Positions 51,824 through 60,387 of a DNA stretch of 64,000 nucleotides are shown one piece after another. This DNA comes from Nocardia rhizosphaerihabitans (GTDB lineage Bacteria > Actinomycetota > Actinomycetes > Mycobacteriales > Mycobacteriaceae): contig NZ_BMNE01000003.1 of NCBI RefSeq assembly GCF_014646295.1, forward strand, positions 762,422-826,421, in the 5' to 3' direction. The translations under genes were made by a program, and so were the position numbers. Numbering within the stretch: the stretch's first letter is position 1; each line of letters begins with the position of its first letter. The notes under the pieces were generated by a model that was given only the letters and a program-made list of their open reading frames with translations, was not told the DNA's origin and ran no database searches.

Positions 51824-52707
51824 GATGTCTCCTTGTCGAGCACGGAACCGGCGACGCCGAGCCCACCGGCAAGCCGGACGATGGCGAGTTGCGCGAGCGG
51901 TAGATCGACCCCGAGCCGGTCACCGAGTTCCAGGGCAAGGGACAGGTCCTTCTCGCCGAGGTCGCGCACATGGCCGAGGATGGGGAACCAGAAGTCGTCG
52001 GGGTCCAGCGGTGCGGTGGTGTCGCGCAGCATGATCGCGCCCGGTCCGCCGGTCACCGCGTCGGAGTGGCGGACCACCTTGCCGAGCGCGGTGAGACTGA
52101 GCCCGGCGGCATCGGCCAGGCGCTGGGCCTCGGTGGCGGCGGTGAACGAGATGAAGTGCAACAGATTGCGCGCCAGCTTCATTCGCGTGCCCGCGCCGAC
52201 CTCGCCGGCGTGCACGATCAGGTCGGCGAAGCACCCGAACGGCGCCCTGATCCGGTCCACCGCGGCAGCGCTGCCGCCGACCATCACGGCCAGGCTGCCG
52301 TGGGTGGCGCCGGGCGCGCCACCGCTGACCGGCGCATCGACGAAATCGACCCCCTGCTCGGCGCATCGCGCGGCGAGTTCCTCCGCGGTCCGGTCGCCGA
52401 TGGTCGAATGCACCGCGACGACGGTGCCGGGCACCGCGGTGCGCAGAATGCCCGCCGGGCCGGTGACGACCTCCCGCACCTGCGCGTCGTCCACCACCGT
52501 CACGCAGATGACCCGCGCGTCCGTCGCCAGCGCCGCCGGATCGGCGACCGCCCGCGCACCCGCCTCGACGAACGGCGCGGTGGCCTCGGCGCGGACGTCA
52601 CAGACGGTGAGACCGCCCGGCCACTGCAGCAGTCGCCGGGCCATCGGCGTGCCCATATTGCCCAGTCCGATGAATCCGACCGGGAGACAGTCCGTTTCGG
52701 TCGTCAT
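51820..52707 (-). CDS. 3-hydroxyisobutyrate dehydrogenase-like NAD(P)-dependent oxidoreductase
   Basis: A 295-residue beta-hydroxyacid dehydrogenase. VGFIGLGNMGTPMARRLL (10-27) binds NAD, DAPVSGGAPGA is the substrate loop, and Lys177 in GAGTRMKLARN is the catalytic Lys, so the enzyme looks active, unlike the imine-reductase-type gene at 20816. It overlaps both neighbours by ATGA. It probably acts on a hydroxy-acid intermediate of the pathway. Confidence 0.9.
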   Translation of the reverse strand: MTTETDCLPVGFIGLGNMGTPMARRLLQWPGGLTVCDVRAEATAPFVEAGARAVADPAALATDARVICVTVVDDAQVREVVTGPAGILRTAVPGTVVAVHSTIGDRTAEELAARCAEQGVDFVDAPVSGGAPGATHGSLAVMVGGSAAAVDRIRAPFGCFADLIVHAGEVGAGTRMKLARNLLHFISFTAATEAQRLADAAGLSLTALGKVVRHSDAVTGGPGAIMLRDTTAPLDPDDFWFPILGHVRDLGEKDLSLALELGDRLGVDLPLAQLAIVRLAGGLGVAGSVLDKETS

Positions 52708-53453
52708 CGGATGATCTGCCCGCCGTCGACATTCAGGATCTGTCCCGTGACCCAGCTCGCGTCGTCCGAGAGCAGGTACAGGCAGGCGCCGACGAGGTCC
52801 TGCGGCGTGCCCATCCGCTTGATCGGAATGCGGGACACCATCTCCTTCACCAGGTTTCCTGGCGTGACGGTCTGGGTGGCCTCGGTGTCGATCGGGCCGG
52901 GCGCGATGGCGTTCACCCGGATCTTCGAACCGCCGAGCTCGGTCGCCAGCTGCTGGGTGAGCCCGTTGATCCCGACCTTGGCCAGGCCGTAGAACCCGGA
53001 GTACAGCCAGGCGGCAGTGGAGGATTGGTTGACGATGGAACCGCCGCCCGCCGCCATCATCGGCTTCCACACCGCGCGCGTCACATTGAGCGCGCCGTCG
53101 AAGTTCACGCCCATGAACTTCTTGTAGTAGTCCCACGGCACGGTGAGCAGCAGGTCGAGCTTCATCTCGCCGTAGATCGCGGCGTTGTTCACCAGATGAT
53201 GGATGGCGCCGAACTCGGCGACGGTGAATTCGGCCAGCGCTACGGCGGATTCGGGATCGGAAACGTCGACGCGGCAGAAGGCGGCGGTGCCACCCTCGGC
53301 GACGATCTTCGCGGTGACCTCGGCTCCGCGCTCGGCATTGAGATCGGCGACGACGACATTGGCCCCCTCAGCGGCGAGTGCGCCGGCGTAGACCGCGCCG
53401 ATGCCCTGTGCCGCGCCGGTGACGATCGCGGTGCGACCGGTGAAACGTGCCAT
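52704..53453 (-). CDS. Short-chain dehydrogenase/reductase (SDR)
   Basis: A 249-residue classical SDR. TGAAQGIG (12-19) binds the coenzyme, NNAA is at 89-92, and the catalytic residues are Ser144/Ser145, Tyr155 and Lys159 (YGLAK). The PGPIDTEAT segment after strand 6 is normal. It would interconvert a secondary alcohol and ketone. It lies 31 bp after the aldehyde dehydrogenase gene and overlaps the next start by ATGA. Confidence 0.92.
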   Translation of the reverse strand: MARFTGRTAIVTGAAQGIGAVYAGALAAEGANVVVADLNAERGAEVTAKIVAEGGTAAFCRVDVSDPESAVALAEFTVAEFGAIHHLVNNAAIYGEMKLDLLLTVPWDYYKKFMGVNFDGALNVTRAVWKPMMAAGGGSIVNQSSTAAWLYSGFYGLAKVGINGLTQQLATELGGSKIRVNAIAPGPIDTEATQTVTPGNLVKEMVSRIPIKRMGTPQDLVGACLYLLSDDASWVTGQILNVDGGQIIR

Positions 53454-53484
53454 GGTTGTTCAGCTCCTGTGAATGGTGTCGGTG

Positions 53485-54954
53485 TCAGGCGGGAGTGGCG
53501 ACGAGCTTGGTCTCGAGATATTCCTCGAAGCCCGCGACGCCCATCTCCCGGCCGATGCCGGACTGCTTGTAGCCGCCGAACGGCGCGTCGGCGTGGTACC
53601 AGAGCCCGCCGTTGACGCTCAGCGTCCCGGTCCGCACTCCCGCGACCACTCGCTCCACGCGATCCGGATCGGTGCCCCAGACCGAACCCGACAGACCGTA
53701 GGGCGATTCGTTGGCCAGCCTGATCGCGTCGTCGTCGCCGTCGTGCGGAATCACGACGAGCACCGGCCCGAAGATCTCCTCCTGCGCGACGGTCGCGGTA
53801 TTGCCGAGTCCGCTGATGAGCGTCGGCTCGATGAAGAAGCCACGGTCCTGGTTCGCCGGCCTGCCACCGCCGACCACGATCTGCCCACCCTCGGCTTCGG
53901 CGATCTCGAGGTAGCGCTCCACCCGGGCGCGCTGCTGCGCGGAAATGACCGGCCCGCAGACGGTTCCAGCGTTCGTCGGATCACCGGCCGCCAGCCCGGA
54001 CAGCGTCCCGGCCGCCGCGGCGACCGCGGCGTCGTAGGCGGCGCGCGGCACCAGCAGCCGGGTGGTGAGGGCGCAGCCCTGGCCGGCGTGAACGGCGACG
54101 GTGAACGCGGTGTAGCTCGCGGCCGCCGCGATGTCGGCGTCGTCGAGCACGACCGCCGCCGACTTGCCGCCGAGTTCGAGGAAGGTGCGCTTGAGGGTGG
54201 CCGAGGCGCCTGCCATCACCAAGCGACCGGTCCTGGTCGACCCGGTGAAGGTGATCATGTCGACGCGCGGATCGTCGACCAGCTGTGCGCCGATGCCGTG
54301 ATCGGCGGAGGTGACGATATTGATCACGCCCGCGGGGATGTCGGTGTGCTCGGCGATGAGCGGGCCGAGAACCGCTGCGCACCACGGTGTATCAGGTGCG
54401 GGCTTGAGCACGACGGTGTTTCCTGCGGCGAGTGCGGGACCGATCTTGGCCAGGTTGATCTGGTGCGGGAAGTTCCACGGCGTGATCGCGCCGACGACAC
54501 CGACGGCCTCGCGCCGGATCACCCGGCGGCTGGCGACTCCCATCAGGTCCCTGGTGCCGAGATCTGTTTCCCACGTGTAGTTCTCGGCCAGATCGGCGGC
54601 ATAGGACAGATCGGCGATCGGGCCTTCCAGCTGCGGTCCGCTGGTGAGCATGACCGGGGTGCCGACCTCGGCGATCGTGATCGCCCGCAGCTCCTCGAGG
54701 TGTTCGCCCAGGACGTCACGCAATTGCCGCAGGCAGTGGGCGCGGAACGCGGGGTCGCGCGACCATTCGGTCTCGTCGAAGGCGGTGCGCGCCGCACCGA
54801 TGGCGGCGTCCATGTCGTCGGCCGAGGCGTCGGCGGCGTAGCCGAGCACCTCCTCGGTCGCCGGGTTGATCGTCGCGAAGACGCCGGAGCCACCCGGGAT
54901 CAGCTTGCCGCCGATCAGCAGGGGCGTGCCTTCGGCAGGGACGAGGCCATTCAT
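53485..54954 (-). CDS. NAD(P)-dependent aldehyde dehydrogenase (AldA-like)
   Basis: A 489-residue aldehyde dehydrogenase oxidising aldehydes to acids. Catalytic Glu260 is in FLELGGKSA and Cys294 in GQGCALTTR; TPWNFP and FTGSTRTGR bind NAD. The ATG at 54952-54954 is chosen because GGAG lies 7 bp upstream; an earlier ATG at 54970-54972 sits inside an operator. It is the first gene of a four-gene unit divergent from the TetR B/cyp51 side. A TATATT -10 is present upstream. Confidence 0.92.
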   Translation of the reverse strand: MNGLVPAEGTPLLIGGKLIPGGSGVFATINPATEEVLGYAADASADDMDAAIGAARTAFDETEWSRDPAFRAHCLRQLRDVLGEHLEELRAITIAEVGTPVMLTSGPQLEGPIADLSYAADLAENYTWETDLGTRDLMGVASRRVIRREAVGVVGAITPWNFPHQINLAKIGPALAAGNTVVLKPAPDTPWCAAVLGPLIAEHTDIPAGVINIVTSADHGIGAQLVDDPRVDMITFTGSTRTGRLVMAGASATLKRTFLELGGKSAAVVLDDADIAAAASYTAFTVAVHAGQGCALTTRLLVPRAAYDAAVAAAAGTLSGLAAGDPTNAGTVCGPVISAQQRARVERYLEIAEAEGGQIVVGGGRPANQDRGFFIEPTLISGLGNTATVAQEEIFGPVLVVIPHDGDDDAIRLANESPYGLSGSVWGTDPDRVERVVAGVRTGTLSVNGGLWYHADAPFGGYKQSGIGREMGVAGFEEYLETKLVATPA

Positions 54955-54965
54955 AGCAAGGCTCC

Positions 54966-54975
54966 GATACATGTC
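54966..54975. promoter_or_regulatory. CYP51-locus operator near the aldehyde dehydrogenase start
   Basis: On the minus strand, CTGTCCAGACATGTATCGG keeps the TCCAGACA half-site of the TetR A and B sites; the other half is degenerate. The core GACATGTATC is at 54975-54966. Confidence 0.55.
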
Positions 54976-55067
54976 TGGACAGGTGTACGGAATATAGTTC
55001 GGAGTCTAGAACAGGCGCAAGGGTCAGCGCGGCGATTTGTCCATACACCAGGCTGTAGTAGCATCCA

Positions 55068-55077
55068 GACACATGTC
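55068..55077. promoter_or_regulatory. CYP51-locus operator at the TetR B start codon
   Basis: GCATCCAGACACATGTCCGA, with the palindromic core GACACATGTC (55068-55077) containing the ATG at 55073. TTGTCC and TAGCAT, 16 bp apart, lie just upstream. Confidence 0.7.
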
Positions 55078-55666
55078 CGAAATCGCGCCTACCGGCATCG
55101 AAGCAACTCGACGACGCTTGACCGAGAAACAGGCCGATACCGTGGACCGCCTCACCGTGGCAGCGGTCGAGGTGCTGTCCAGGGAGGGCTACTCCGGCAC
55201 CACGATCCGGCTCGTCGCCGCGGCGGCCGGCGTCGGCACCGCCACCGCCTACACATACTTCTCCTCCAAAGAGCACCTCATCTCCGAGGTCTTCTGGCGT
55301 CGCCTCGTCGCCATGCCACCCCTGGACGACAGCGACGCCGACCCGACCACGCGGGTGGTCGCCGTCCTGCGGCAAGTCTCGATGCTGGTGGCCGACGAAC
55401 CCGCACTGGCAGGCGCCGTCAGCAGCGCCCTGCTCGGCGACGATCCCGACGTACAGCACCTGCGGTTGCGTATCGGCAAGGAGATCCGGCACCGACTCGC
55501 GCAAGCCCTCGGCACGAAGGACCCGGAACAGCTTGCAGCGCTGGAACTTCTGTACTCCGGCGCACTACTCCAGGGCGGCATGGGCCTGCTCTCCTACGCG
55601 GAAGTGGCCGACCTGCTCGAGGTCTGCGCCCGCCGGATGCTCGCCGATCCGGCGGTCGGCGACTAG
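55073..55666 (+). CDS. TetR family regulator, CYP51-locus paralogue B
   Basis: A 197-residue TetR protein with helix-turn-helix TIRLVAAAAGVGTATAYTYF. It shares sequence, length, start-codon/operator overlap and -10 sequence with the TetR at 50786-51379. It stands between the aldehyde dehydrogenase unit and cyp51 and probably represses both. No ribosome site precedes the ATG. Confidence 0.9.
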   Translation: MSEIAPTGIEATRRRLTEKQADTVDRLTVAAVEVLSREGYSGTTIRLVAAAAGVGTATAYTYFSSKEHLISEVFWRRLVAMPPLDDSDADPTTRVVAVLRQVSMLVADEPALAGAVSSALLGDDPDVQHLRLRIGKEIRHRLAQALGTKDPEQLAALELLYSGALLQGGMGLLSYAEVADLLEVCARRMLADPAVGD

Positions 55667-55711
55667 CACGTCCGGCTCCGCCACTCCTTGTCGCACAGCG
55701 TCAACCGTAGT

Positions 55712-55748
55712 ACTGTCCAGACACGTGTCCATTAAATATCTGGACAGT
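55712..55748. promoter_or_regulatory. Operator region of cyp51
   Basis: ACTGTCCAGA (55712-55721) and TCTGGACAGT (55739-55748) form a perfect 10-bp inverted repeat with a 17-bp spacer. The left arm also belongs to GACACGTGTC (55720-55729), a perfect 10-bp palindrome matching the TetR A/B sites. AAGGA follows for the cyp51 ATG at 55768. Confidence 0.7.
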
Positions 55749-55767
55749 GTTCCGGAAGGATTCCCCA

Positions 55768-57120
55768 ATGACGCTGGTCATACCGCGGCGCGTGTCCGGA
55801 GGCGAAGACGAGCACGGGCACCTGGCAGAGTTCCGTACCGATCCGATCGCGCTCATGCGGCGGGTGCGTGCCGAATGTGGTGATGTCGGGACGTTCGAGC
55901 TCGCGGGACGCACTGTCGTTCTGCTGTCCGGGGCCGAGGCCAACGAGTTCTTCTTCCGGGCCGGAGACGACGATCTCGATCAGGGCGCGGCCTACCCGTT
56001 CATGAAGCCGATCTTCGGTGAGGGGGTGGTTTTCGACGCGCCGCCCGAACGGCGCAAGGAGATGCTGCACAATCAGGCGCTGCGCGCGGACCATATGCGC
56101 GGGCACGCGGGGACGATTTCCCGCGAGGTCGATCGGATGATCGCGGGCTGGGACGACGAGGACGAGATCGATCTGCTCGAGTTCTTCGCGGAGCTGACCA
56201 TCTACACCTCCTCGGCCTGCCTGATCGGCGTGAAGTTCCGCAATCAGCTCGATGCTCGCTTCGCGCACCTCTATCACGAACTCGAGCAGGGCACGGACGC
56301 GCTGGCTTACGTCGACCCGTATGCGCCGATCGAGAGTTTCGCCCGGCGCGATGCCGCTCGGGCGGCGCTGGTCGAGCTGGTGCAGGCGATCATGGATCAG
56401 CGGGCGGCCAACCCGCCGACCGGCAAGGCCGAACGCGACATGCTCGATGTGCTGATGTCGGTCACGGACGAGGACGGCGGCCCGCGATTCCCGGCGAGCG
56501 AGATCACCGGCATCTTCATCTCGATGATGTTCGCCGGTCATCACACCACCTCGGGGACCGCGGCCTGGACGATCATCGAACTGCTGCGCCATCCCGAGAC
56601 GCTGCGCGATGTCGTCACCGAACTCGACGAGCTGTATGCCGACGGGTCGGAGGTCAGTCACCATGCGCTGCGCCAGATTCCGTATCTGGAAGCCGCGCTC
56701 AAGGAGAGCCTGCGACTGCATCCGCCGCTGATCGTGCTCATGCGCCTGGCGCGCGGTGAGTTCGAGGTGTGCGGGCACCGGATCGCACCGGGTGACATGG
56801 TGGCCGCAACGCCCGCGATCTCCAACCGGATTCCGGAGGATTTTCCCGACCCGGACGCCTTCGATCCCGGCCGCTATCTCGATCCGCGCCAAGACGACAT
56901 CGTCAACCGGTGGACCTGGATCCCCTTCGGCGCGGGCAGGCATCGCTGCGTCGGGGCGCCGTTCGCGCTCATGCAGCTCAAGGCCATCTTCTCGATCCTG
57001 CTGCGGGACTGGGAATTCGAACTGGCGCAGCCGTCGGACACCTACCGCAACGACCATTCCAAGATGGTCGTCCAGCTGCAACAGCCCTGCCGCGTCCGCT
57101 ACCGCCGCAGGCACCGCTGA
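55768..57120 (+). CDS. cyp51: Sterol 14-alpha-demethylase, CYP51 family
   Basis: A 450-residue cytochrome P450. From memory its sequence is very close to Mycobacterium tuberculosis CYP51B1 over nearly its whole length. The CYP51 signature YPFMKPIFGEGVVFD is at 76-90, the I-helix MFAGHHTTSG at 254-263, ExxR at 313-316 and the haem ligand Cys394 in FGAGRHRCVG. It removes the 14-alpha-methyl group of sterols, needing an electron-transfer partner; no ferredoxin gene lies beside it. AAGGA is 7 bp before the ATG. A TetR-type operator region precedes it. Confidence 0.95.
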   Translation: MTLVIPRRVSGGEDEHGHLAEFRTDPIALMRRVRAECGDVGTFELAGRTVVLLSGAEANEFFFRAGDDDLDQGAAYPFMKPIFGEGVVFDAPPERRKEMLHNQALRADHMRGHAGTISREVDRMIAGWDDEDEIDLLEFFAELTIYTSSACLIGVKFRNQLDARFAHLYHELEQGTDALAYVDPYAPIESFARRDAARAALVELVQAIMDQRAANPPTGKAERDMLDVLMSVTDEDGGPRFPASEITGIFISMMFAGHHTTSGTAAWTIIELLRHPETLRDVVTELDELYADGSEVSHHALRQIPYLEAALKESLRLHPPLIVLMRLARGEFEVCGHRIAPGDMVAATPAISNRIPEDFPDPDAFDPGRYLDPRQDDIVNRWTWIPFGAGRHRCVGAPFALMQLKAIFSILLRDWEFELAQPSDTYRNDHSKMVVQLQQPCRVRYRRRHR

Positions 57121-57161
57121 ACGCCCCGGGTCCACACCGTCGTCGGCCTCCAGGAGGAAAC

Positions 57162-58418
57162 GTGTCAGCGCCGTCGCTACCCGCCGGATTCGATTTCACC
57201 GATCCGGCACTCTGGGAAACCCGCAACCCCGTCCAGGAATTCGCCGAACTGCGCCGGACCGCACCGGTCTGGTGGAACCCGCAGACCGACGCGCAGTCGG
57301 GCGGCTTCCGTGACGGCGGCTACTGGGTGGTCACCAAACACGAAGACATCAAAGAGATCTCACGCAATCCCGACCTGTTCTCCTCGCAGCGCAAGGGCTC
57401 GGTCATCCGGCTGCCCGGTGAGGTGACGCCCGAGCAGATCGAGCTCACCGGCGCGCTGCTGCTGAACATGGACCCGCCCAAGCACACCAAGATCCGGCGC
57501 ATCGTCGCCAAGGGCTTCACGCCGCGCGCGGTCGAGGGGCTGCGCGCGGCCCTGGCCGAGCGGGCGGCCGCCATCGTGCACGCGGCCGCGAAGACGGGCG
57601 GCGGCGACTTCGTCGAGCAGGTGGCGTGCGAGCTGCCGTTGCAGGCCATCGCCGAGCTCCTCGGTGTCCCGCAGCAGGATCGGCGCAAGCTGTTCGACTG
57701 GTCGAACCAGATGCTCAACTACGACGACCCCGAATACGGCGATGCCACGACCACCGATTCCTCCTCGACCGCGGCGATGGAGATCCTCGGCTACGCCTGG
57801 AACATGGCCGAACAGCGCCGCACCGACCCGCGCGACGACATCGTCAGCCGGCTCGTGCACGCCGATCTCGACGGGGAGGCGCTGGGCTCGGACGAGTTCG
57901 GGTTCTTCGTCATCCTGCTCGCGGTGGCGGGCAACGAGACCACCCGCAATGCCATCACCCACGGCATGAAAGCCTTCGTCGACCATCCGGAGCAGTGGGA
58001 GCTCTACCGACAGCACCGTCCCGCCACCGCGGCCGACGAGATCGTGCGATGGGCGACGCCGGTGACGGTGTTCCAGCGCACCGCGACCGCGGACACCGAG
58101 CTCGGTGGACAGCGGATCCGCGCGGGCGATCGGGTCGGATTGTTCTACAGCTCAGCCAATTTCGACGAAGACGCCTTCGAGCAGCCGTTCCGCTTCGACA
58201 TCCTGCGCGACCCCAACCCACATCTTGGCTTCGGCGGCACCGGCGCGCACTTCTGTGTCGGCGCGAATCTGGCCCGGCTCGAGATCGGTCTGATCTTCGA
58301 TGCCATCGCCGAGGCCATGCCGAACCTGACCCAGGTGGCCGAGCCGCAGCGATTGCGATCGGGCTGGATCAACGGCATCAAACATTGGCAGGTCGACTAC
58401 GGGACCGGGGCGCGCTGA
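57162..58418 (+). CDS. CYP125-like cytochrome P450 (steroid side-chain hydroxylase type)
   Basis: A 418-residue P450 starting with GTG (AGGAGGAAAC upstream). LPAGFDFTDPALWETR, WWNPQ, GGFRDGGYWVVTK and VSCELPLQAIAGLLGVPQ-like AELLGVPQQDRRKLFDWSN closely resemble mycobacterial CYP125A1 as I recall it. The I-helix is AGNETTR (256-262) and the haem Cys365 is in FGGTGAHFCVG. CYP125 enzymes oxidise the C26 methyl of cholesterol. It is 41 bp after cyp51; its stop overlaps the glycosyltransferase ATG as TGATG. Confidence 0.9.
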   Translation: MSAPSLPAGFDFTDPALWETRNPVQEFAELRRTAPVWWNPQTDAQSGGFRDGGYWVVTKHEDIKEISRNPDLFSSQRKGSVIRLPGEVTPEQIELTGALLLNMDPPKHTKIRRIVAKGFTPRAVEGLRAALAERAAAIVHAAAKTGGGDFVEQVACELPLQAIAELLGVPQQDRRKLFDWSNQMLNYDDPEYGDATTTDSSSTAAMEILGYAWNMAEQRRTDPRDDIVSRLVHADLDGEALGSDEFGFFVILLAVAGNETTRNAITHGMKAFVDHPEQWELYRQHRPATAADEIVRWATPVTVFQRTATADTELGGQRIRAGDRVGLFYSSANFDEDAFEQPFRFDILRDPNPHLGFGGTGAHFCVGANLARLEIGLIFDAIAEAMPNLTQVAEPQRLRSGWINGIKHWQVDYGTGAR

Positions 58419-59674
58419 TGCGGATCGCCTTGCTGTCCTACCGGAGCAAAGCCCACTGCGGTGGGCAAGGGGTGTACATCCGGTACCTGAGCCAGGGGCT
58501 CGTCGAGCTCGGCCATCAGGTCGAGGTGTTCTCCGGTCAGCCCTATCCCGAGGACCTCGATCCCCGGGTGCGGCTCACCGAGGTGCCGAGCCTGGACCTC
58601 TACCGTGACGACGATCCGTTCCGCACGCCGCATCCCCGCGAGATCCGCGACCGGATCGACCTGCTCGAGCTCGCCACCATGTGGACCGCGGGTTTCCCCG
58701 AGCCCCGCACGTTCAGCCTGCGTGCCGCCCGGCTGCTGGCCACGCGCGCACAGGATTTCGACGTCGTGCACGACAACCAGTGCCTCGGCTACGGCCTGCT
58801 CGACATCGCCCGCCTGCTACCGCTGGTCGCGACGGTCCATCACCCGATCACCCGTGACCGGGCGGTGGACCTCGCCGCGACCCCGTGGCGGCGGCGGCCT
58901 TTCGTCCGGCGCTGGTACGGGTTCCTCGGCATGCAACAGCAGGTGGCACGTCAGATCCCGGACCTGATCACCGTGTCCTCCTCGTCCGCGGCGGACATCG
59001 CCGAGGACTTCGGGGTGGCGCCCGGCCAGTTGCGCACCGTCCCCCTCGGCGTGGACACCACGTTGTTCCGGCCCCGCGAAACGCCCCGGGTACGCGGGCG
59101 GATCGTCGCGGTCGCCAGTGCCGACAAGCCGCTCAAGGGCATCGCGCATCTGCTCAATGCCCTTGCCCGGCTGCGTCATCACCACGAGGTCGAGCTCAGC
59201 CTGGTCGCCAAGCTCGAGCCGAACGGGCCGACCGAGAAGCTGATCGCCGAACTCGGCCTCGCCGATATCGTCACACCCGTCAGCGGAGTCAGCGACGAAC
59301 AGCTGGCGGAGCTGCTCGCCTCCGCCGAGATCGCATGCATTCCCTCTATGTACGAAGGGTTTTCGCTGCCCGCGGTCGAGGCGATGGCGAGTGGGACCCC
59401 GCTGGTCGCCAGCCGGGCCGGTGCGCTGCCCGAGGTGGTCGGCGACTGCGCGGAACTGATCGAACCCGGCGACGTCGACGCGCTGACCCGGGTACTGGGC
59501 GAACTCCTCGACAGCCCGGACCGGCGGGAGCGGATGGGTGCGGCGGGCCGCAGGCGGGTCCTCGACCTGTTCAGCTGGGCGGCCGTCGCCGCGCAGACCG
59601 TCGCCGTCTACGAGCGCGCGATCGAGCGCTACCACTCCCCCGACTCCCCCAACCGACAGGTGACCCCATGCTGA
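58418..59674 (+). CDS. GT4 family glycosyltransferase
   Basis: A 418-residue GT-B glycosyltransferase. GGQGVYIRYLSQGLVELGH is the N-terminal glycine-rich loop, ITVSSSSAADIAEDFGV and VASADKPLKGIAHLLNAL lie at the domain junction, and EGFSLPAVEAMASGTPLVAS is the GT4 nucleotide-sugar motif. The donor and acceptor are unknown. It starts on the stop codon of the P450 (TGATG) and overlaps the next gene by 7 bp. Confidence 0.92.
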   Translation: MRIALLSYRSKAHCGGQGVYIRYLSQGLVELGHQVEVFSGQPYPEDLDPRVRLTEVPSLDLYRDDDPFRTPHPREIRDRIDLLELATMWTAGFPEPRTFSLRAARLLATRAQDFDVVHDNQCLGYGLLDIARLLPLVATVHHPITRDRAVDLAATPWRRRPFVRRWYGFLGMQQQVARQIPDLITVSSSSAADIAEDFGVAPGQLRTVPLGVDTTLFRPRETPRVRGRIVAVASADKPLKGIAHLLNALARLRHHHEVELSLVAKLEPNGPTEKLIAELGLADIVTPVSGVSDEQLAELLASAEIACIPSMYEGFSLPAVEAMASGTPLVASRAGALPEVVGDCAELIEPGDVDALTRVLGELLDSPDRRERMGAAGRRRVLDLFSWAAVAAQTVAVYERAIERYHSPDSPNRQVTPC

Positions 59675-60387
59675 CCGTCGACTTCGACCGCCTGCGCGTA
59701 GGCCCGGGAACGCGGGTGATCGACGTCGGCTGCGGCGCGGGACGGCACGCGTTCCAGGCCTACCGTCGTGGCGCCGACGTCGTGGCCTTCGACCAGAACG
59801 CCGCCGATCTGGCGGACGTGGACGTCATGTTCGAGGCCATGGCCGCGGCGGCTGAGGCACCGGAGTTCGCGAAAGCCGAGACGGTGCGCGGCGACGCCCT
59901 CGATCTGCCCTACGGTGACGGCGAATTCGACGTGGTCATCGCCTCGGAGATCCTCGAGCACGTCCCCGAGGACGACCGGGCCGTCGCCGAGCTGGCACGG
60001 GTGGTCAAACCCGGTGGCTCGCTGGCTGTCACGGTGCCGCGCTGGCTGCCCGAACGCATCTGCTGGGCGTTGTCGGACGAGTATCACGCCAACGAGGGCG
60101 GCCATGTCCGGATCTATCGCGCCGACGAGCTCCGCGACAAGATCACCGCGCACGGCCTGCGCTACGACCACCAGGATTTCGCGCACGCGCTGCACTCGCC
60201 GTACTGGTGGCTCAAGTGCGCGGTGGGCGTACGCGACGACGACAACCCCCTTGTGCGCGCCTACCACCGTCTGCTGGTGTGGGACATGATGTCCGCGCCC
60301 GCGCTGACCCGCACGACGGAACGGCTGCTGAATCCGCTGGTGGGCAAGTCGGTGGCCCTCTACTTCACGAAGCCGACGGTCCGGTGA
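59668..60387 (+). CDS. Class I SAM-dependent methyltransferase
   Basis: A 239-residue methyltransferase. VIDVGCGAGRHAF is motif I, VRGDALDLPYGDGEFDVVIASEILEHVPED holds motifs II and III (quoted in parts), and RVVKPGGSLAVTVPRW follows. The C-terminus has an aromatic-rich acceptor region (SPYWWLKCAVG). It is coupled to the glycosyltransferase upstream and to the toroid protein downstream (TGATG), so all three are probably made together. Confidence 0.88.
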   Translation: MLTVDFDRLRVGPGTRVIDVGCGAGRHAFQAYRRGADVVAFDQNAADLADVDVMFEAMAAAAEAPEFAKAETVRGDALDLPYGDGEFDVVIASEILEHVPEDDRAVAELARVVKPGGSLAVTVPRWLPERICWALSDEYHANEGGHVRIYRADELRDKITAHGLRYDHQDFAHALHSPYWWLKCAVGVRDDDNPLVRAYHRLLVWDMMSAPALTRTTERLLNPLVGKSVALYFTKPTVR

